Positions 46,514 through 55,237 of a stretch of 64,000 nt of DNA are shown here, in pieces; position 1 is the stretch's first letter; each line of letters begins with the position of its first letter. Source of the stretch: Herbinix sp. Lineage in GTDB: Bacteria; Bacillota; Clostridia; Lachnospirales; Lachnospiraceae. Both the position numbers and the translations under genes were made by a program. Under the pieces are notes generated by a model, which worked only from the letters and a program-made list of their open reading frames with translations, ran no database searches and was not told the DNA's origin. The stretch covers positions 30,794 through 94,793 of the forward strand of contig JAQSYO010000012.1 of the NCBI GenBank assembly GCA_029256105.1, in the 5' to 3' direction.

Positions 46514-46819
46514 TCAGCTTATTGCCTCTGAAAGCTTCAAGGCGGTATCGGTTACTTTCATATCTACTTGATATTGATCTTGCAGATTGTAAGCATGATA
46601 ATAACCTTTGCTCATCATATAATCCGATATTGCTTCATGGGTTGTTATCATATCATTTAACTGATTAATAAGCGTAGCTCTTAACTGTGGCGATGTAGTC
46701 TCTGTAATCGCAACTGCGTAATTTTGTACACCGCTTTTTGCCGAAACCAAAAAATCAGTAGCAATAACCTGATCACTCATCTTATCCATTCCCGTTAATT
46801 TTTCTATTAATGCGTTCAT
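46514..46819 (-). CDS. CotF-family spore coat protein
   Basis: The 101-residue protein is a coat F domain: helical, with TDFLVSAKSGVQNYAVAITETTSPQLRATL and ending in MMSKGYYHAYNLQDQYQVDM, the conserved CotF tail. The ATG at 46819 follows AGAAGGCG; the ATG at 46837 has no ribosome site. It is a paralogue of the protein at 48397-48759. It should be made in the mother cell and packed into the spore coat. Confidence 0.85.
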   Translation of the reverse strand: MNALIEKLTGMDKMSDQVIATDFLVSAKSGVQNYAVAITETTSPQLRATLINQLNDMITTHEAISDYMMSKGYYHAYNLQDQYQVDMKVTDTALKLSEAIS

Positions 46820-46848
46820 AACTCGCCTTCTTTCCATTGATATTATAT

Positions 46849-47073
46849 TTACTTTGTATTCTCTGCTGAAGCGATCATCGATTGCTCCAGATATCCTCTT
46901 AGTTCCTTGATATGTTGCTGCGTCATATTAATATCGTTCTTTATAATCGTTTTTAATTCATCATCTAAAACTAACGGTGACATCGTAACTGATTTTGTTA
47001 AACCAAGATTTTTCAGTGTCAATATCTCATGTAGTTGCATTATTTCATTAGGCGCAAGTCCCTGTTGTTGCAT
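46849..47073 (-). CDS. Small CotF-associated coat protein
   Basis: The 74-residue protein (start ATG 47073, AAGGAGAG upstream) has LAPNEIMQLHEILTLKNLGLTKS and a helical C-terminus. It is clearly related to the 69-residue protein at 48822-49031, which shares LAPN-x-x-MQ-[IL]-HE. Small proteins of this kind commonly precede CotF genes in Clostridia. Its role in the coat is inferred from pairing with CotF. Confidence 0.75.
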   Translation of the reverse strand: MQQQGLAPNEIMQLHEILTLKNLGLTKSVTMSPLVLDDELKTIIKNDINMTQQHIKELRGYLEQSMIASAENTK

Positions 47074-47123
47074 GATGTATCTCTCCTTTCCTGATATCAA
47101 ATTGCCATAAGATATTAAAATTA

Positions 47124-47186
47124 ATCCTTAAGGTTTCAAATTTCATCCTTCGGATTACAAAATTCATCCTTAAGGTTTCAAAATTA
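47124..47186. repeat. Three 21-bp tandem repeats across the dehydrogenase stop codon
   Basis: Three copies with the pattern ATCCTT..GG.TT.CAAA (plus strand) start at 47124, 47145 and 47166. The outer two are almost identical and the middle one has diverged. The copy at 47166-47186 contains the last codons and stop of the dehydrogenase gene, so the other two look like duplications of the gene end. Confidence 0.85.
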
Positions 47187-48306
47187 CTTTAATGCAATTA
47201 TCTGTTTTTGTATCAAAGACTTCATATCCATGGGAGGCTTGATCAATTAGTAGCTTATGCGTGATTATGTCGCTTGGATCAAATTTGCCTTCTGCAACTA
47301 GATCGTAAAGAGTTTGCATATATGGAATTACCGGTGCTTGTCCTGTCCTAATATTAACATTGCGATTCATAATATCGCCTAAAGGAAATGCATTATACCT
47401 ACCTCCATAGACACCCGTAACTTGTATCATGCCACCTTTTCGAACCGCTTGCGTAGCCATTACGAAGGCTCCTAAGGATCCACTTTGAAGCTTCAAACCT
47501 GAGCCTACAAACTCCATAGGAGTCATTTTTCCATCCATTCCTACACAATCGATCACAATATCTGCTCCACCTTTGGTTAGTTCCTTTAAATGCTCCCCTG
47601 TATTTTGGTGTTGTTCAAAATTAACTGTTTCTACATGATTAAACTTTTTCGCATGTTCTAAGCGGTAATCAATATAGTCAACTCCAATGACTCTTTCCGC
47701 TCCAAAAAACCAAGCAAATTTCTGTGCCAATAACCCTATTGGACCACAGCCTAATACGATAACACTACTACCTTTTTGCACACCTGAATTTTGAACACTC
47801 CAATATGCGGTAGCCATAGCATCTGATATAAGAACAATCTTTTCATCCTCTAACTCACAATTATCCGGGATACGAAATGGGGTAAAATTTCCATAGGGAA
47901 CTCTCAAATATTCAGCCTGTCCACCAGGATATCCTCCAAAGGTTTCCGAATAGCCAAAGAAACCTCCTCCTTCTCCATTGGGATTTGAATTATCACACAT
48001 ACAAGTTAATCCATGGGTACAATAAAAACATTCACCGCAACTTACATTAAAAGGTACGATTACTCTGTCACCCTTTCTTAATTTAGTAACCTCAGGCCCT
48101 ACTTCTTCCACTATACCCATCGGTTCATGTCCGATGATATAATCCGGATATATATTCGGTACCATATCATGAATAAGATGCAAGTCAGAACCACAGATTG
48201 CAGTAGTCGTAATTTTCACAATAATATCATCCGGTTTTTGAATTGTTGGTGCCGGAACTTCTTTCACCTTAACATTTTTAATTCCTTGAAATGTTACAGC
48301 CTTCAT
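47170..48306 (-). CDS. Zinc-dependent alcohol dehydrogenase (formaldehyde-dehydrogenase-like MDR)
   Basis: The 378-residue protein has the catalytic zinc motif GHEPMGIVEEVGPEV near 59-73, a structural zinc set CGECFYCTHGLTCMC near 90-104, and the cofactor motif VLGCGPIGLLAQ near 184. The sequence layout resembles glutathione-independent formaldehyde dehydrogenase-like enzymes, so a small aldehyde or polyol is the likely substrate. It lies between two coat-protein pairs, which raises the possibility that it is expressed during sporulation. AGGAGG precedes the ATG by 10 nt. Confidence 0.9.
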   Translation of the reverse strand: MKAVTFQGIKNVKVKEVPAPTIQKPDDIIVKITTTAICGSDLHLIHDMVPNIYPDYIIGHEPMGIVEEVGPEVTKLRKGDRVIVPFNVSCGECFYCTHGLTCMCDNSNPNGEGGGFFGYSETFGGYPGGQAEYLRVPYGNFTPFRIPDNCELEDEKIVLISDAMATAYWSVQNSGVQKGSSVIVLGCGPIGLLAQKFAWFFGAERVIGVDYIDYRLEHAKKFNHVETVNFEQHQNTGEHLKELTKGGADIVIDCVGMDGKMTPMEFVGSGLKLQSGSLGAFVMATQAVRKGGMIQVTGVYGGRYNAFPLGDIMNRNVNIRTGQAPVIPYMQTLYDLVAEGKFDPSDIITHKLLIDQASHGYEVFDTKTDNCIKVILKP

Positions 48307-48396
48307 TACATTATTCCTCCTATTTGATACATGATAAAAGAGCGACAGACACTGAAAAATTCAATTAATTTACTGTTACTATGAAGCCTGCTGTCT

Positions 48397-48759
48397 TTAT
48401 ATTTCTGGAGTTGCAAACGTACCAAGTCTACTGGTATCGCCAGGGAAAAGGTCCATACTTGCAATTTGAACTGCAGTTTGTGACGCTTCTAAATCCATTT
48501 GAAATTGCTTTTGCAAATCAATTGGATGAAACCAGCCCTTGTCTATCATCATTGTATAAATCTCTTCATGCATTAAAATCGCACTATTTAACTCGCATCG
48601 TAATACGGTTCTAACTTCTGTAGATGCTGCTTCCGTTAACGCGATTGCACAATTTCTAACACTACTTTTTGCATTTAATAAAAATGCCATAGACATGGTT
48701 GCATCAACAAGTTTAGGCATTCCCTCCGCATTCCTTATTTCTAAATAGTCATTAATCAT
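48397..48759 (-). CDS. CotF-family spore coat protein, second copy
   Basis: The ATG at 48759 follows GGAGG by about 8 nt; the frame continues upstream to 48822 without a ribosome site. The 120-residue protein shares SMAFLLNAKSSVRNCAIALTEAAS and MMIDKGWFHPIDLQKQFQMDL with the copy at 46514-46819. It has about 15 extra residues at the C-terminus. The length and motifs fit a coat F domain. Confidence 0.85.
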   Translation of the reverse strand: MINDYLEIRNAEGMPKLVDATMSMAFLLNAKSSVRNCAIALTEAASTEVRTVLRCELNSAILMHEEIYTMMIDKGWFHPIDLQKQFQMDLEASQTAVQIASMDLFPGDTSRLGTFATPEI

Positions 48760-48821
48760 GTAGGTTCCTCCTTGTAAAAATAATATTGAAAAAACTTTTT
48801 GAATTATGACAAATCTACCCA

Positions 48822-49031
48822 CTATCGAAGGATGGGGGCTTTCGCCATTAATTTCTGCAATTCTTGAATGGAGATAATGGATTGTTGTACATCTCGTTCT
48901 AATAATGCTTTTAGATCCTGGTCGAATACAACCCCCTCCATCATTTTCGACATTGACATACCTACCGTCTTGAAATTTAACATTTCATGTATTTGCATCG
49001 TTCCATTCGGTGCCAGATTTTGATTTTCCAT
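48822..49031 (-). CDS. Small CotF-associated coat protein, second copy
   Basis: The 69-residue protein has LAPNGTMQIHEMLNFKTVGMSMSKMM and a helical tail. It is paralogous to the 74-residue protein at 46849-47073 and likewise immediately precedes a CotF gene. AGGTG lies upstream of the ATG. Confidence 0.75.
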   Translation of the reverse strand: MENQNLAPNGTMQIHEMLNFKTVGMSMSKMMEGVVFDQDLKALLERDVQQSIISIQELQKLMAKAPILR

Positions 49032-49130
49032 AGTTTCACCTGTGCTTTTTATAGTTAAAATTTATGGTTTCACTTGATATTGTTTCTTGGAAATACGGGA
49101 ATATACGAGTATTATTAAATGTATATAAAC

Positions 49131-49178
49131 AAAAAATTCCTACTGTAATTCGTAACTAACTACGATTTACAGTAGGAA
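49131..49178 (-). terminator. Terminator after the short-chain dehydrogenase gene
   Basis: Arms 49137-49154 and 49161-49178 pair over 17 positions with one mismatch and a 6-nt loop. T6 follows on the minus strand, and an A/T run also follows on the plus strand. Confidence 0.85.
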
Positions 49179-49242
49179 AAAGTTTAACTATTCTATCTTC
49201 CTTATGAGTTTTTATAATTCATTAATCATAAATGCTTCTTTT

Positions 49243-50130
49243 CTATTCACTTAAAGTTTCGCCTGTAATTTTCTCACTTAATTCAAACAATTCTCTAGCC
49301 AGTTTCTTGCTTTTCGCTAACTTGGAGGTCTTTGCTTTTTCGCAACGATAAAAATACTTCCCAGTAACATCAGAAACCTTAGGGCTCGTAGCAAGATAGA
49401 TCGCTGTTTTCGCACCCTCCTCCGCAGTTAAGAAGAACGGTTTCAAAATACCAGTGATTGATTTACCAAATCCAGTGTTGCGATCTACTCCCATGGAGGT
49501 TGATACCGCTCCCGGATGGCAGCAGTTTACAGTAATTCCTCTATCCTTAACACGCTTAGCCAACTCTCTGGTAAATAATACATTTGCCAATTTGGATTGT
49601 CCATATGCCTTTATAACATAGAATAAGGGAAACTCATTTTCCAGATTATAATTTTCAAAATTAATTTTTCCTACCTTATGGGCACCGGAAGCCACTACCA
49701 CTACCCTGCTTCCTTCCTTCATCAGATCCAGTAGTTGTAAGGTTAAAAGAAAATGACCTATATGGTTCACTCCAAATTGCTCCTCTAGACCATCCTCCGT
49801 TATCTTCCGGTTAACCGAAATAACGCCTGCATTATTAACCAATACATCGACTTTATGATATATCTCTTTAAACTCAGTGGCAAATCTTCGAATATCCTCC
49901 ATGCTTCCAAGATTACATTGCATCAATCGGATATCCCTTTCTTGTTTCGTCAACAGCTCCTGAAGTGCTGCTTCACCTCTTTCCTTACTACGACAAAGCA
50001 TTACAACACAATATCCTTGATCAGCAAGAGCTGCAACCGTAGCTTTTCCCATTCCAGAATTACCACCGGTAACAACTGCTAATTTCTTATTCGTATCAAT
50101 GTTATCATTGTATGTATCCATTATATTCAT
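49243..50130 (-). CDS. Short-chain dehydrogenase/reductase
   Basis: The 295-residue SDR has the cofactor motif TGGNSGMG near 21-28, NNAGV near 98, a catalytic Ser in VVASGAHKVG and YGQSK with the active-site Tyr and Lys near 180. The sequence is closest to the retinol-dehydrogenase/protochlorophyllide-reductase-like branch, whose bacterial members mostly lack assigned substrates. AAGGAGG precedes the ATG. It is followed by a terminator and preceded by about 150 bases with no gene, so it is likely a single-gene unit. Confidence 0.88.
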   Translation of the reverse strand: MNIMDTYNDNIDTNKKLAVVTGGNSGMGKATVAALADQGYCVVMLCRSKERGEAALQELLTKQERDIRLMQCNLGSMEDIRRFATEFKEIYHKVDVLVNNAGVISVNRKITEDGLEEQFGVNHIGHFLLTLQLLDLMKEGSRVVVVASGAHKVGKINFENYNLENEFPLFYVIKAYGQSKLANVLFTRELAKRVKDRGITVNCCHPGAVSTSMGVDRNTGFGKSITGILKPFFLTAEEGAKTAIYLATSPKVSDVTGKYFYRCEKAKTSKLAKSKKLARELFELSEKITGETLSE

Positions 50131-50281
50131 AGTGGCCTCCTTAAAAAATAATTTAGATTCTATTGAATTATATTTGAATCATTTCAAAAAGTATTCTTAT
50201 AATATCAATTACTTATTAAATGAGATATAAGATACCATATTTGTATCATAAACCTTGATTTTATATAAATCAATTCATATA

Positions 50282-51157
50282 TTAATATGCCAATATCTCA
50301 TATCCACTTTCCGTAACTAAAACCGTTACTTCCCACTGTGCAGAATCTTTACCATCTTTCGTATAAGCAGTCCATCCATTTATTTTACTTATAAATACAT
50401 CCGGTTTCCCCATGTTTATCATAGGTTCAATCGTAAATACCATTCCTGGTACCATTAACATCTCTGTACCACGTTTTGATACATAACTAACAAATGGTTC
50501 TTCATGGAACTCTATTCCTACGCCATGACCACCAATATCTTTTACTACTGAATATCCATTCGCTTGCACATAATCATTGATCTCTTGCCCCATATCCCCT
50601 AAGAAATTCCATGCTTTTATCTGGCTAAGACCAACCTCGATTGATTTTTTTGCAACCTCTACTAATTGTCTTTTTTCATCGCTCACATTACCAAGGCAAA
50701 ACATTCTTGAGGAATCAGAAAAGTAACCATTAACAATAGTGGATACATCTACATTAATAATATCTCCATCTTTAAGAATCACTTTTTCCGATGGAATTCC
50801 GTGACACACTTCATTATTGATAGAAGTGCATACACTTTTGGGATAACCCTCAAATCCCAGAGGAGCAGGAACCCCTCCAAGTTCTTTTGTTTTATCATAT
50901 ACTAAGTTATTTATTTCTTCTGTACTCATTCCTATATGTATATGATCACGAACATAGTCCAATATAGCAATATTGATTTTACCACTATCCCGGATACCAT
51001 CTATTTGTTTTTTTGATTTAATAATTTCTCTGTCTGGAACGATACAGCCTTTACTTTTATAAGTTAAAACTCTCTCATCATAAGAACTATGGCATATTTT
51101 ATATTTCCTTCCACTTCCACACCAACACAAATCATTTCTATCATATTTTTTATTCAT
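50282..51157 (-). CDS. map: Type I methionine aminopeptidase with N-terminal SEC-C motif
   Basis: The enzyme removes the initiator methionine from new proteins. Residues 4-22 carry the SEC-C zinc motif (DRNDLCWCGSGRKYKICH), which in other proteins binds the ribosome or SecB. The catalytic domain has the metal ligands in NVDVSTIVNGYFSDSSRMF, GGHGVGIEFHEEP, FTIEPM and AQWEVTVL. The ATG at 51157 follows AGGAG by 7 nt. It directly follows the AraC-type regulator gene, 21 bases away, suggesting co-transcription. The main map gene of Firmicutes normally sits in the ribosomal protein cluster, so this may be a second copy. Confidence 0.93.
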   Translation of the reverse strand: MNKKYDRNDLCWCGSGRKYKICHSSYDERVLTYKSKGCIVPDREIIKSKKQIDGIRDSGKINIAILDYVRDHIHIGMSTEEINNLVYDKTKELGGVPAPLGFEGYPKSVCTSINNEVCHGIPSEKVILKDGDIINVDVSTIVNGYFSDSSRMFCLGNVSDEKRQLVEVAKKSIEVGLSQIKAWNFLGDMGQEINDYVQANGYSVVKDIGGHGVGIEFHEEPFVSYVSKRGTEMLMVPGMVFTIEPMINMGKPDVFISKINGWTAYTKDGKDSAQWEVTVLVTESGYEILAY

Positions 51158-51178
51158 CCTAATACTCCTATGCATTTG

Positions 51179-51547
51179 CTAAGGGGTGACCTCCATTACT
51201 TCTGTCTTTTCGTATAATGATATTTGGGGTAAAACTTTACGGAATTGATAAGGCGTATATCCATAATTTCTATAAAATGCCCTTGTAAATGCTTCATTCG
51301 AAGTAAAACCATATTTTATAGCTATATCCAGTACCCTACTCTTTGTTTCCTTTAATTCTGTGGAAGCCAAAGTTAATTTTCGTTTCATAACATATTCCTT
51401 GAACGAAATCCCCACAACCTCATGAAATTTTGTTGAACAATAAAAGGATGAGTATCCAACATAATCTGACATTTTTTCTAGTGTTGGATTTGCAATTAGA
51501 TTATTTTCAATCCAATCCACCATGTTTTCAATTGTTTTAACAGACAA
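51179..51547 (-). CDS. Short AraC-type transcriptional regulator (DNA-binding domain only)
   Basis: The 122-residue protein is little more than the two helix-turn-helix motifs of AraC/XylS regulators (LEKMSDYVGYSSFYCSTKFHEVVG near 24-47; VLDIAIKYGFTSNEAFTRAFYRNYGYTPYQFRK near 72-104). It resembles MarA/SoxS or the N-terminus of longer clostridial regulators with a C-terminal effector domain, which is missing. The start is a TTG at 51547 with AAGGAG about 10 nt upstream. Control would be by its own level rather than ligand binding. A hexanucleotide tract is about 195 bases upstream. Confidence 0.85.
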   Translation of the reverse strand: MSVKTIENMVDWIENNLIANPTLEKMSDYVGYSSFYCSTKFHEVVGISFKEYVMKRKLTLASTELKETKSRVLDIAIKYGFTSNEAFTRAFYRNYGYTPYQFRKVLPQISLYEKTEVMEVTP

Positions 51548-51740
51548 ACCGATTCACTCCTTGCTCATTTATTCTATCATTATATAATAGACAATACTTG
51601 ATTTTAGTTGCAATGTTATTCAAGGAAATATTGAAATAACTAGCATGCTGTTTCTAAATTTATCTTTTATAATGGTTGTAATTACGATTGTAAATGTGAT
51701 TGTAGTCGTAGTTATTGTTATTGTATTTCCATTTGAATTC

Positions 51741-51800
51741 TATTTGTATTTGTATTTGTATTTGTATTTGTATTTGTATTTGTATTTGTATTTGTATTTG
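51741..51800. repeat. Ten perfect copies of the hexanucleotide TATTTG
   Basis: Ten perfect repeats cover 60 bases, with decayed copies (TGTAGT, TGTTAT, TGTATT-like) extending back to about 51670. It lies in the 640-base gap between the AraC gene and the MATE gene, which otherwise has only an imperfect 10-bp hairpin (51927-51937 with 51956-51966) and no convincing gene. Copy number could change by slippage and alter promoter spacing on either side. Confidence 0.95.
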
Positions 51801-52186
51801 TATTTATTATTACTCGGTGTATATCTTAATACTAACATAAGATTAAAACCTTTGTAAATGATGATATATCGCTAAGCTAATTATTCATCACAGAAATTAT
51901 TGAAGACATCCTTTCGTTTCAAACATCCTCCTGTATATCGTACTTAGCTTCTATGTATACTGGAGGAAAAGATTGCTTCTTATACTATGGGGTCCTCAAG
52001 ACAAGAAATGGCTTCACAGCAATCTTATAATTCCTTGTATTCGTACTATCAATGACAATCTGAACTTGGTTATTCTTCGAAATATCCATTTCGTTTGCAT
52101 GGATAGATGTGGTAATAATTTGAATAGTATGCTATTATAAACAATAAATGTTACAAAAAGTTTATAGAAAGCATAAGGAAAAGCTA

Positions 52187-53569
52187 ATGTACAAACAGAA
52201 TAATTTAGCAAAAGGAAATGTAGTAAAACAATTGATTCTCTTTGCCCTTCCTTTTATAATCTCCAACTTAATTCAGACATTATATAGTGTTGCTGATATG
52301 ATAATTGTTGGACAGTTTAATGGAACCGTGAGCATGTCAGGCGTTAATATCGGTGGGCAGGTTACGATGCTTATGACTAATTTAGCAGTCGGTCTAACCG
52401 CAGGAGCAACCGTATTAATCGCACAATCAGTAGGAGCAGAGAAAACTAAAAAACTTCAGGACATTATAGGTACACTATTAACGTCATTACTAATCGCAGC
52501 TGTTATTATGACCGTATTAATGTTGACCCTGCATGTTCCGATTTTAAAATTAATCAGAACACCGGAGGAATCGTTTAAAGAAGCTAGTGATTATCTGATT
52601 GTTACTGCATTAGGAACAATATTTATCTTTGGTTATAATGCTCTAAGTGCTGTGATGCGTGGAATGGGTGATAGTAAGAGTCCCTTGTATTTTATAACAA
52701 TTGCGTGTTTTACAAATATCGTTCTAGATCTGCTTTTTGTCGGTGTTTTCCATCAAGGAGCAACCGGAGCCGGTATTGCAACCGTAATATCTCAGGGCTT
52801 CAGTATGGTACTATGTATAATCTACTTGGTTAAGAGAAGATTTGTATTTGATTTTCGACTAAAATCCTTTGCAATAGACAAAGTACAGTTAAAGGCAATA
52901 CTGAAACTGGGTGTACCTATCTCGGTTCAAAATCTAATCTCTAACTTATCCTTTTTGTTCATGACAACACTGGTAAATACCCTTGGCGTTACGGCATCTG
53001 CCGCCGTAGGAGCTGTAGGCAAATATAATGGCTTTGCAATCCTACCTGCTATTGCGATGAATGCTGCCATTTCTACCATGTGTGCCCAAAATCTTGGCGC
53101 TGGAAGAGAAGACCGGGCTAAAAAGACATGGCTAACTTGAATGCTAATATCTTGCGTGATTTCCTATTCAATTTATATTTTAACAATTATTTTCCCTGCA
53201 GAAATTCTAGGAATGTATGCAAAGGATGATGAATTAATTCGAGTAGGTCTACCATACTTACGTGCATTCAGCTTTGATTATCTACTAGTACCGATTGCAT
53301 TCAGTATGAATGGCCTGTTTATCGGTGCCGGACATACTACATATTCGTTATTTAGCAATATTTTATCTGGAATTATTGTAAGAATGCCATTAGCATTTCT
53401 ATTTAGTAGTGTCCTAGGTCTTGGTTTGTTTGGAGTGGGGTTAGCAGTTCCTATGGCAACCCTTAGTTCTATATTATTAAATCTCTGGTTCTTTCTGTCT
53501 GGCCGATGGAAAGTTCAAACAATACATTTAGGTGAACATGAGGATGAGGAAAAAGTTTGTATAGAGTAG
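52187..53569 (+). pseudogene. MATE-family efflux transporter interrupted by an in-frame TGA
   Basis: Two frames, 52187-53140 and 53141-53569, are in the same phase and separated only by one TGA at 53138-53140. Together they make about 460 codons, the usual length of a MATE multidrug/metabolite exporter. The first part has the N-terminal bundle (LFALPFIISNLIQTLYSVADMIIVGQFNG; QNLGAGREDRAKKT at its end), and the second has the last four helices (AFSFDYLLVPIAFSMNGLFIGAGHT). An ATG follows the TGA directly. Either this is a recent nonsense mutation, or there is a sequencing error. The ATG at 52187 has AAGGA upstream. A good terminator follows. Confidence 0.85.
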
Positions 53570-53610
53570 ACTATAATATCGAATTCCAGTAATCTCTTCT
53601 CCCGCAGGAA

Positions 53611-53651
53611 ATCCCCTAACCATCATGATTCGATTATGATGGTTAGGGGAT
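53611..53651 (+). terminator. Terminator after the MATE gene
   Basis: A perfect 16-bp stem (53611-53626 with 53636-53651) with a 9-nt loop is followed on the plus strand by CTTTTAGTTT. Confidence 0.85.
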
Positions 53652-53798
53652 CTTTTAGTTTCTCTTATTAATCTATGAGAAGGTCAATCATAAATAATTT
53701 AAAAAATAAGAACTTATCTCTTGGTTCTTTTTTAGATACTCAGCGATTTTGATAATATTTTTATTCACTTGGTTCTTTTTGAAAGCTTTACCGTTTCT

Positions 53799-54905
53799 TT
53801 AAACATGTAATAACTCTTTCAAATTTTTAAATTCATACATTTTTATATCCGCACTCGCTAACGTTTTATCAAAATCCATGTTATCATAAGGATCCACTTC
53901 ACATATTCCATAACTGAACTGCAATATGATTTCATCAATTTTTGCCTTTGAAACTGTTTCTGTTATTAAACTCATTCTATTTTCTGCCGTATTTAATACA
54001 CAGTCTTTAAATAAGATAATGAATTCATCTCCCGCGTATCTCGCAACAGCATCGTTCGTTCCAACTGAATTACTTAATATATTAGAAAAATGCTTCAAGG
54101 CCATATCTCCGAAAAAATGCCCATAGGTATCATTGAGATATTTGAAGTTATCCATATCAATCATAACCAAACAAAAGGACTGCTTATTAAATCTATTTTT
54201 TTCTATTTCATTATCATATTCTGTTTTTATCGTTCTTCTGTTCATAACACCTGTTAGTTCATCAAAATTTGCTAAATATTTTAATTTATTTTGTGCCAGT
54301 GCATTCTTTAAAGCCAACTCTAATTCACACTTTATTTGATCCATTAATTCTAAGTCTTTTTCTGTAAATATGTAGTTGATTTGATCTGAATCAACATTTA
54401 TTAATCCTATTAACTCATTGTCTATATAGATAGGTGCTGATATGCTACAGTAGATATCTAACGCATTTATCTTTTTCAACCCTTCTATTGTATCCTTGTC
54501 CGTATTAATTCTATCAAATTCTTTTGGGTTGTTGATTATTGCTGTTTCTTTAAACTCATTAATTTTATAGAGATAGGCTTCTTCCTTTTTAATTATAAAA
54601 TCCTCTAGTTCTTTTTGAAACCCCTTTACTACTCGATAGTGGAAGTTACCATCCTCACAAAGAAGAAGTACACTTCCTTTTGTTGCATTTGGTATCATCC
54701 TAACAATAGCTTCTAAAACAATTGAATATATCTCGTCTTCATTGTTCGTTTTTGATATTTTTTCACATGTTTCATGAAGTTCTATCCTTATTCTTTCATA
54801 TCTATTCAATAGTTTCTTGTGATTGAGGAGTAATTTATATTCACATATAGAAACAGTTGCAACTAATATTAATAAAATTAGATATATAGAATCAAAAAAG
54901 TGCAA
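53799..54905 (-). CDS. GAF-GGDEF protein, probable diguanylate cyclase
   Basis: The 368-residue protein has a membrane helix near 5-22, a coiled region, a GAF domain (about 50-200, ending near NVDSDQINYIFTEKDLELMDQI) and a GGDEF domain (FDELTGVMNRR, MIDMDNFKYLNDTYGHFFGD, ARYAGDEFIILF). The signature is AGDEF instead of GGDEF; such variants are known to be active in other species. The RxxD inhibitory site five residues upstream is absent (GTND), so product feedback may be lost. It should make cyclic di-GMP in response to a ligand of the GAF domain. The start is a TTG at 54905 with GGAGGG upstream. Confidence 0.9.
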   Translation of the reverse strand: MHFFDSIYLILLILVATVSICEYKLLLNHKKLLNRYERIRIELHETCEKISKTNNEDEIYSIVLEAIVRMIPNATKGSVLLLCEDGNFHYRVVKGFQKELEDFIIKKEEAYLYKINEFKETAIINNPKEFDRINTDKDTIEGLKKINALDIYCSISAPIYIDNELIGLINVDSDQINYIFTEKDLELMDQIKCELELALKNALAQNKLKYLANFDELTGVMNRRTIKTEYDNEIEKNRFNKQSFCLVMIDMDNFKYLNDTYGHFFGDMALKHFSNILSNSVGTNDAVARYAGDEFIILFKDCVLNTAENRMSLITETVSKAKIDEIILQFSYGICEVDPYDNMDFDKTLASADIKMYEFKNLKELLHV

Positions 54906-55132
54906 GATAACCCTCCATTCATTTGAGCATTAGGTTGTATTAATTTTTTTGCTGCAACCTCTTATAAAGTGATCATTTTATAAGACTGCCTAACTGCTTT
55001 CTTTATTTTTATCGCTATTATATCACATAGTACAATTAATTGGCAGTAGTATATAAAAAAATTAGTATATATATAAAAATTTATGTATAAAGGATCCCAC
55101 CACCTATAAAACGACATCTACGTTTAACACAA

Positions 55133-55180
55133 AAAACCTCCTATACTCGTATGTGTCAGTTACGATGTATCGGAGGTTTT
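55133..55180 (-). terminator. Terminator after the PhnB-like gene
   Basis: AAAACCTCC (55133-55141) pairs with GGAGGTTTT (55172-55180), and inner blocks extend the stem. T6 follows on the minus strand. The 332-base gap up to 55237 holds nothing else that I can recognise. Confidence 0.8.
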
Positions 55181-55237
55181 GATGTATTCCTTATGCGGAT
55201 AATAATTTTGCAGTACCAGTTCCATTAATAGCTTAAT

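Noticed and set aside
51645..51857. Plus-strand open frame encoding repeated Tyr-Leu
   Set aside because: It is produced by the TATTTG hexamer tract and lacks a convincing ribosome site.
52014..52211. Minus-strand open frame overlapping the start of the MATE gene
   Set aside because: It overlaps the ribosome site and first codons of a recognisable gene and matches no family.
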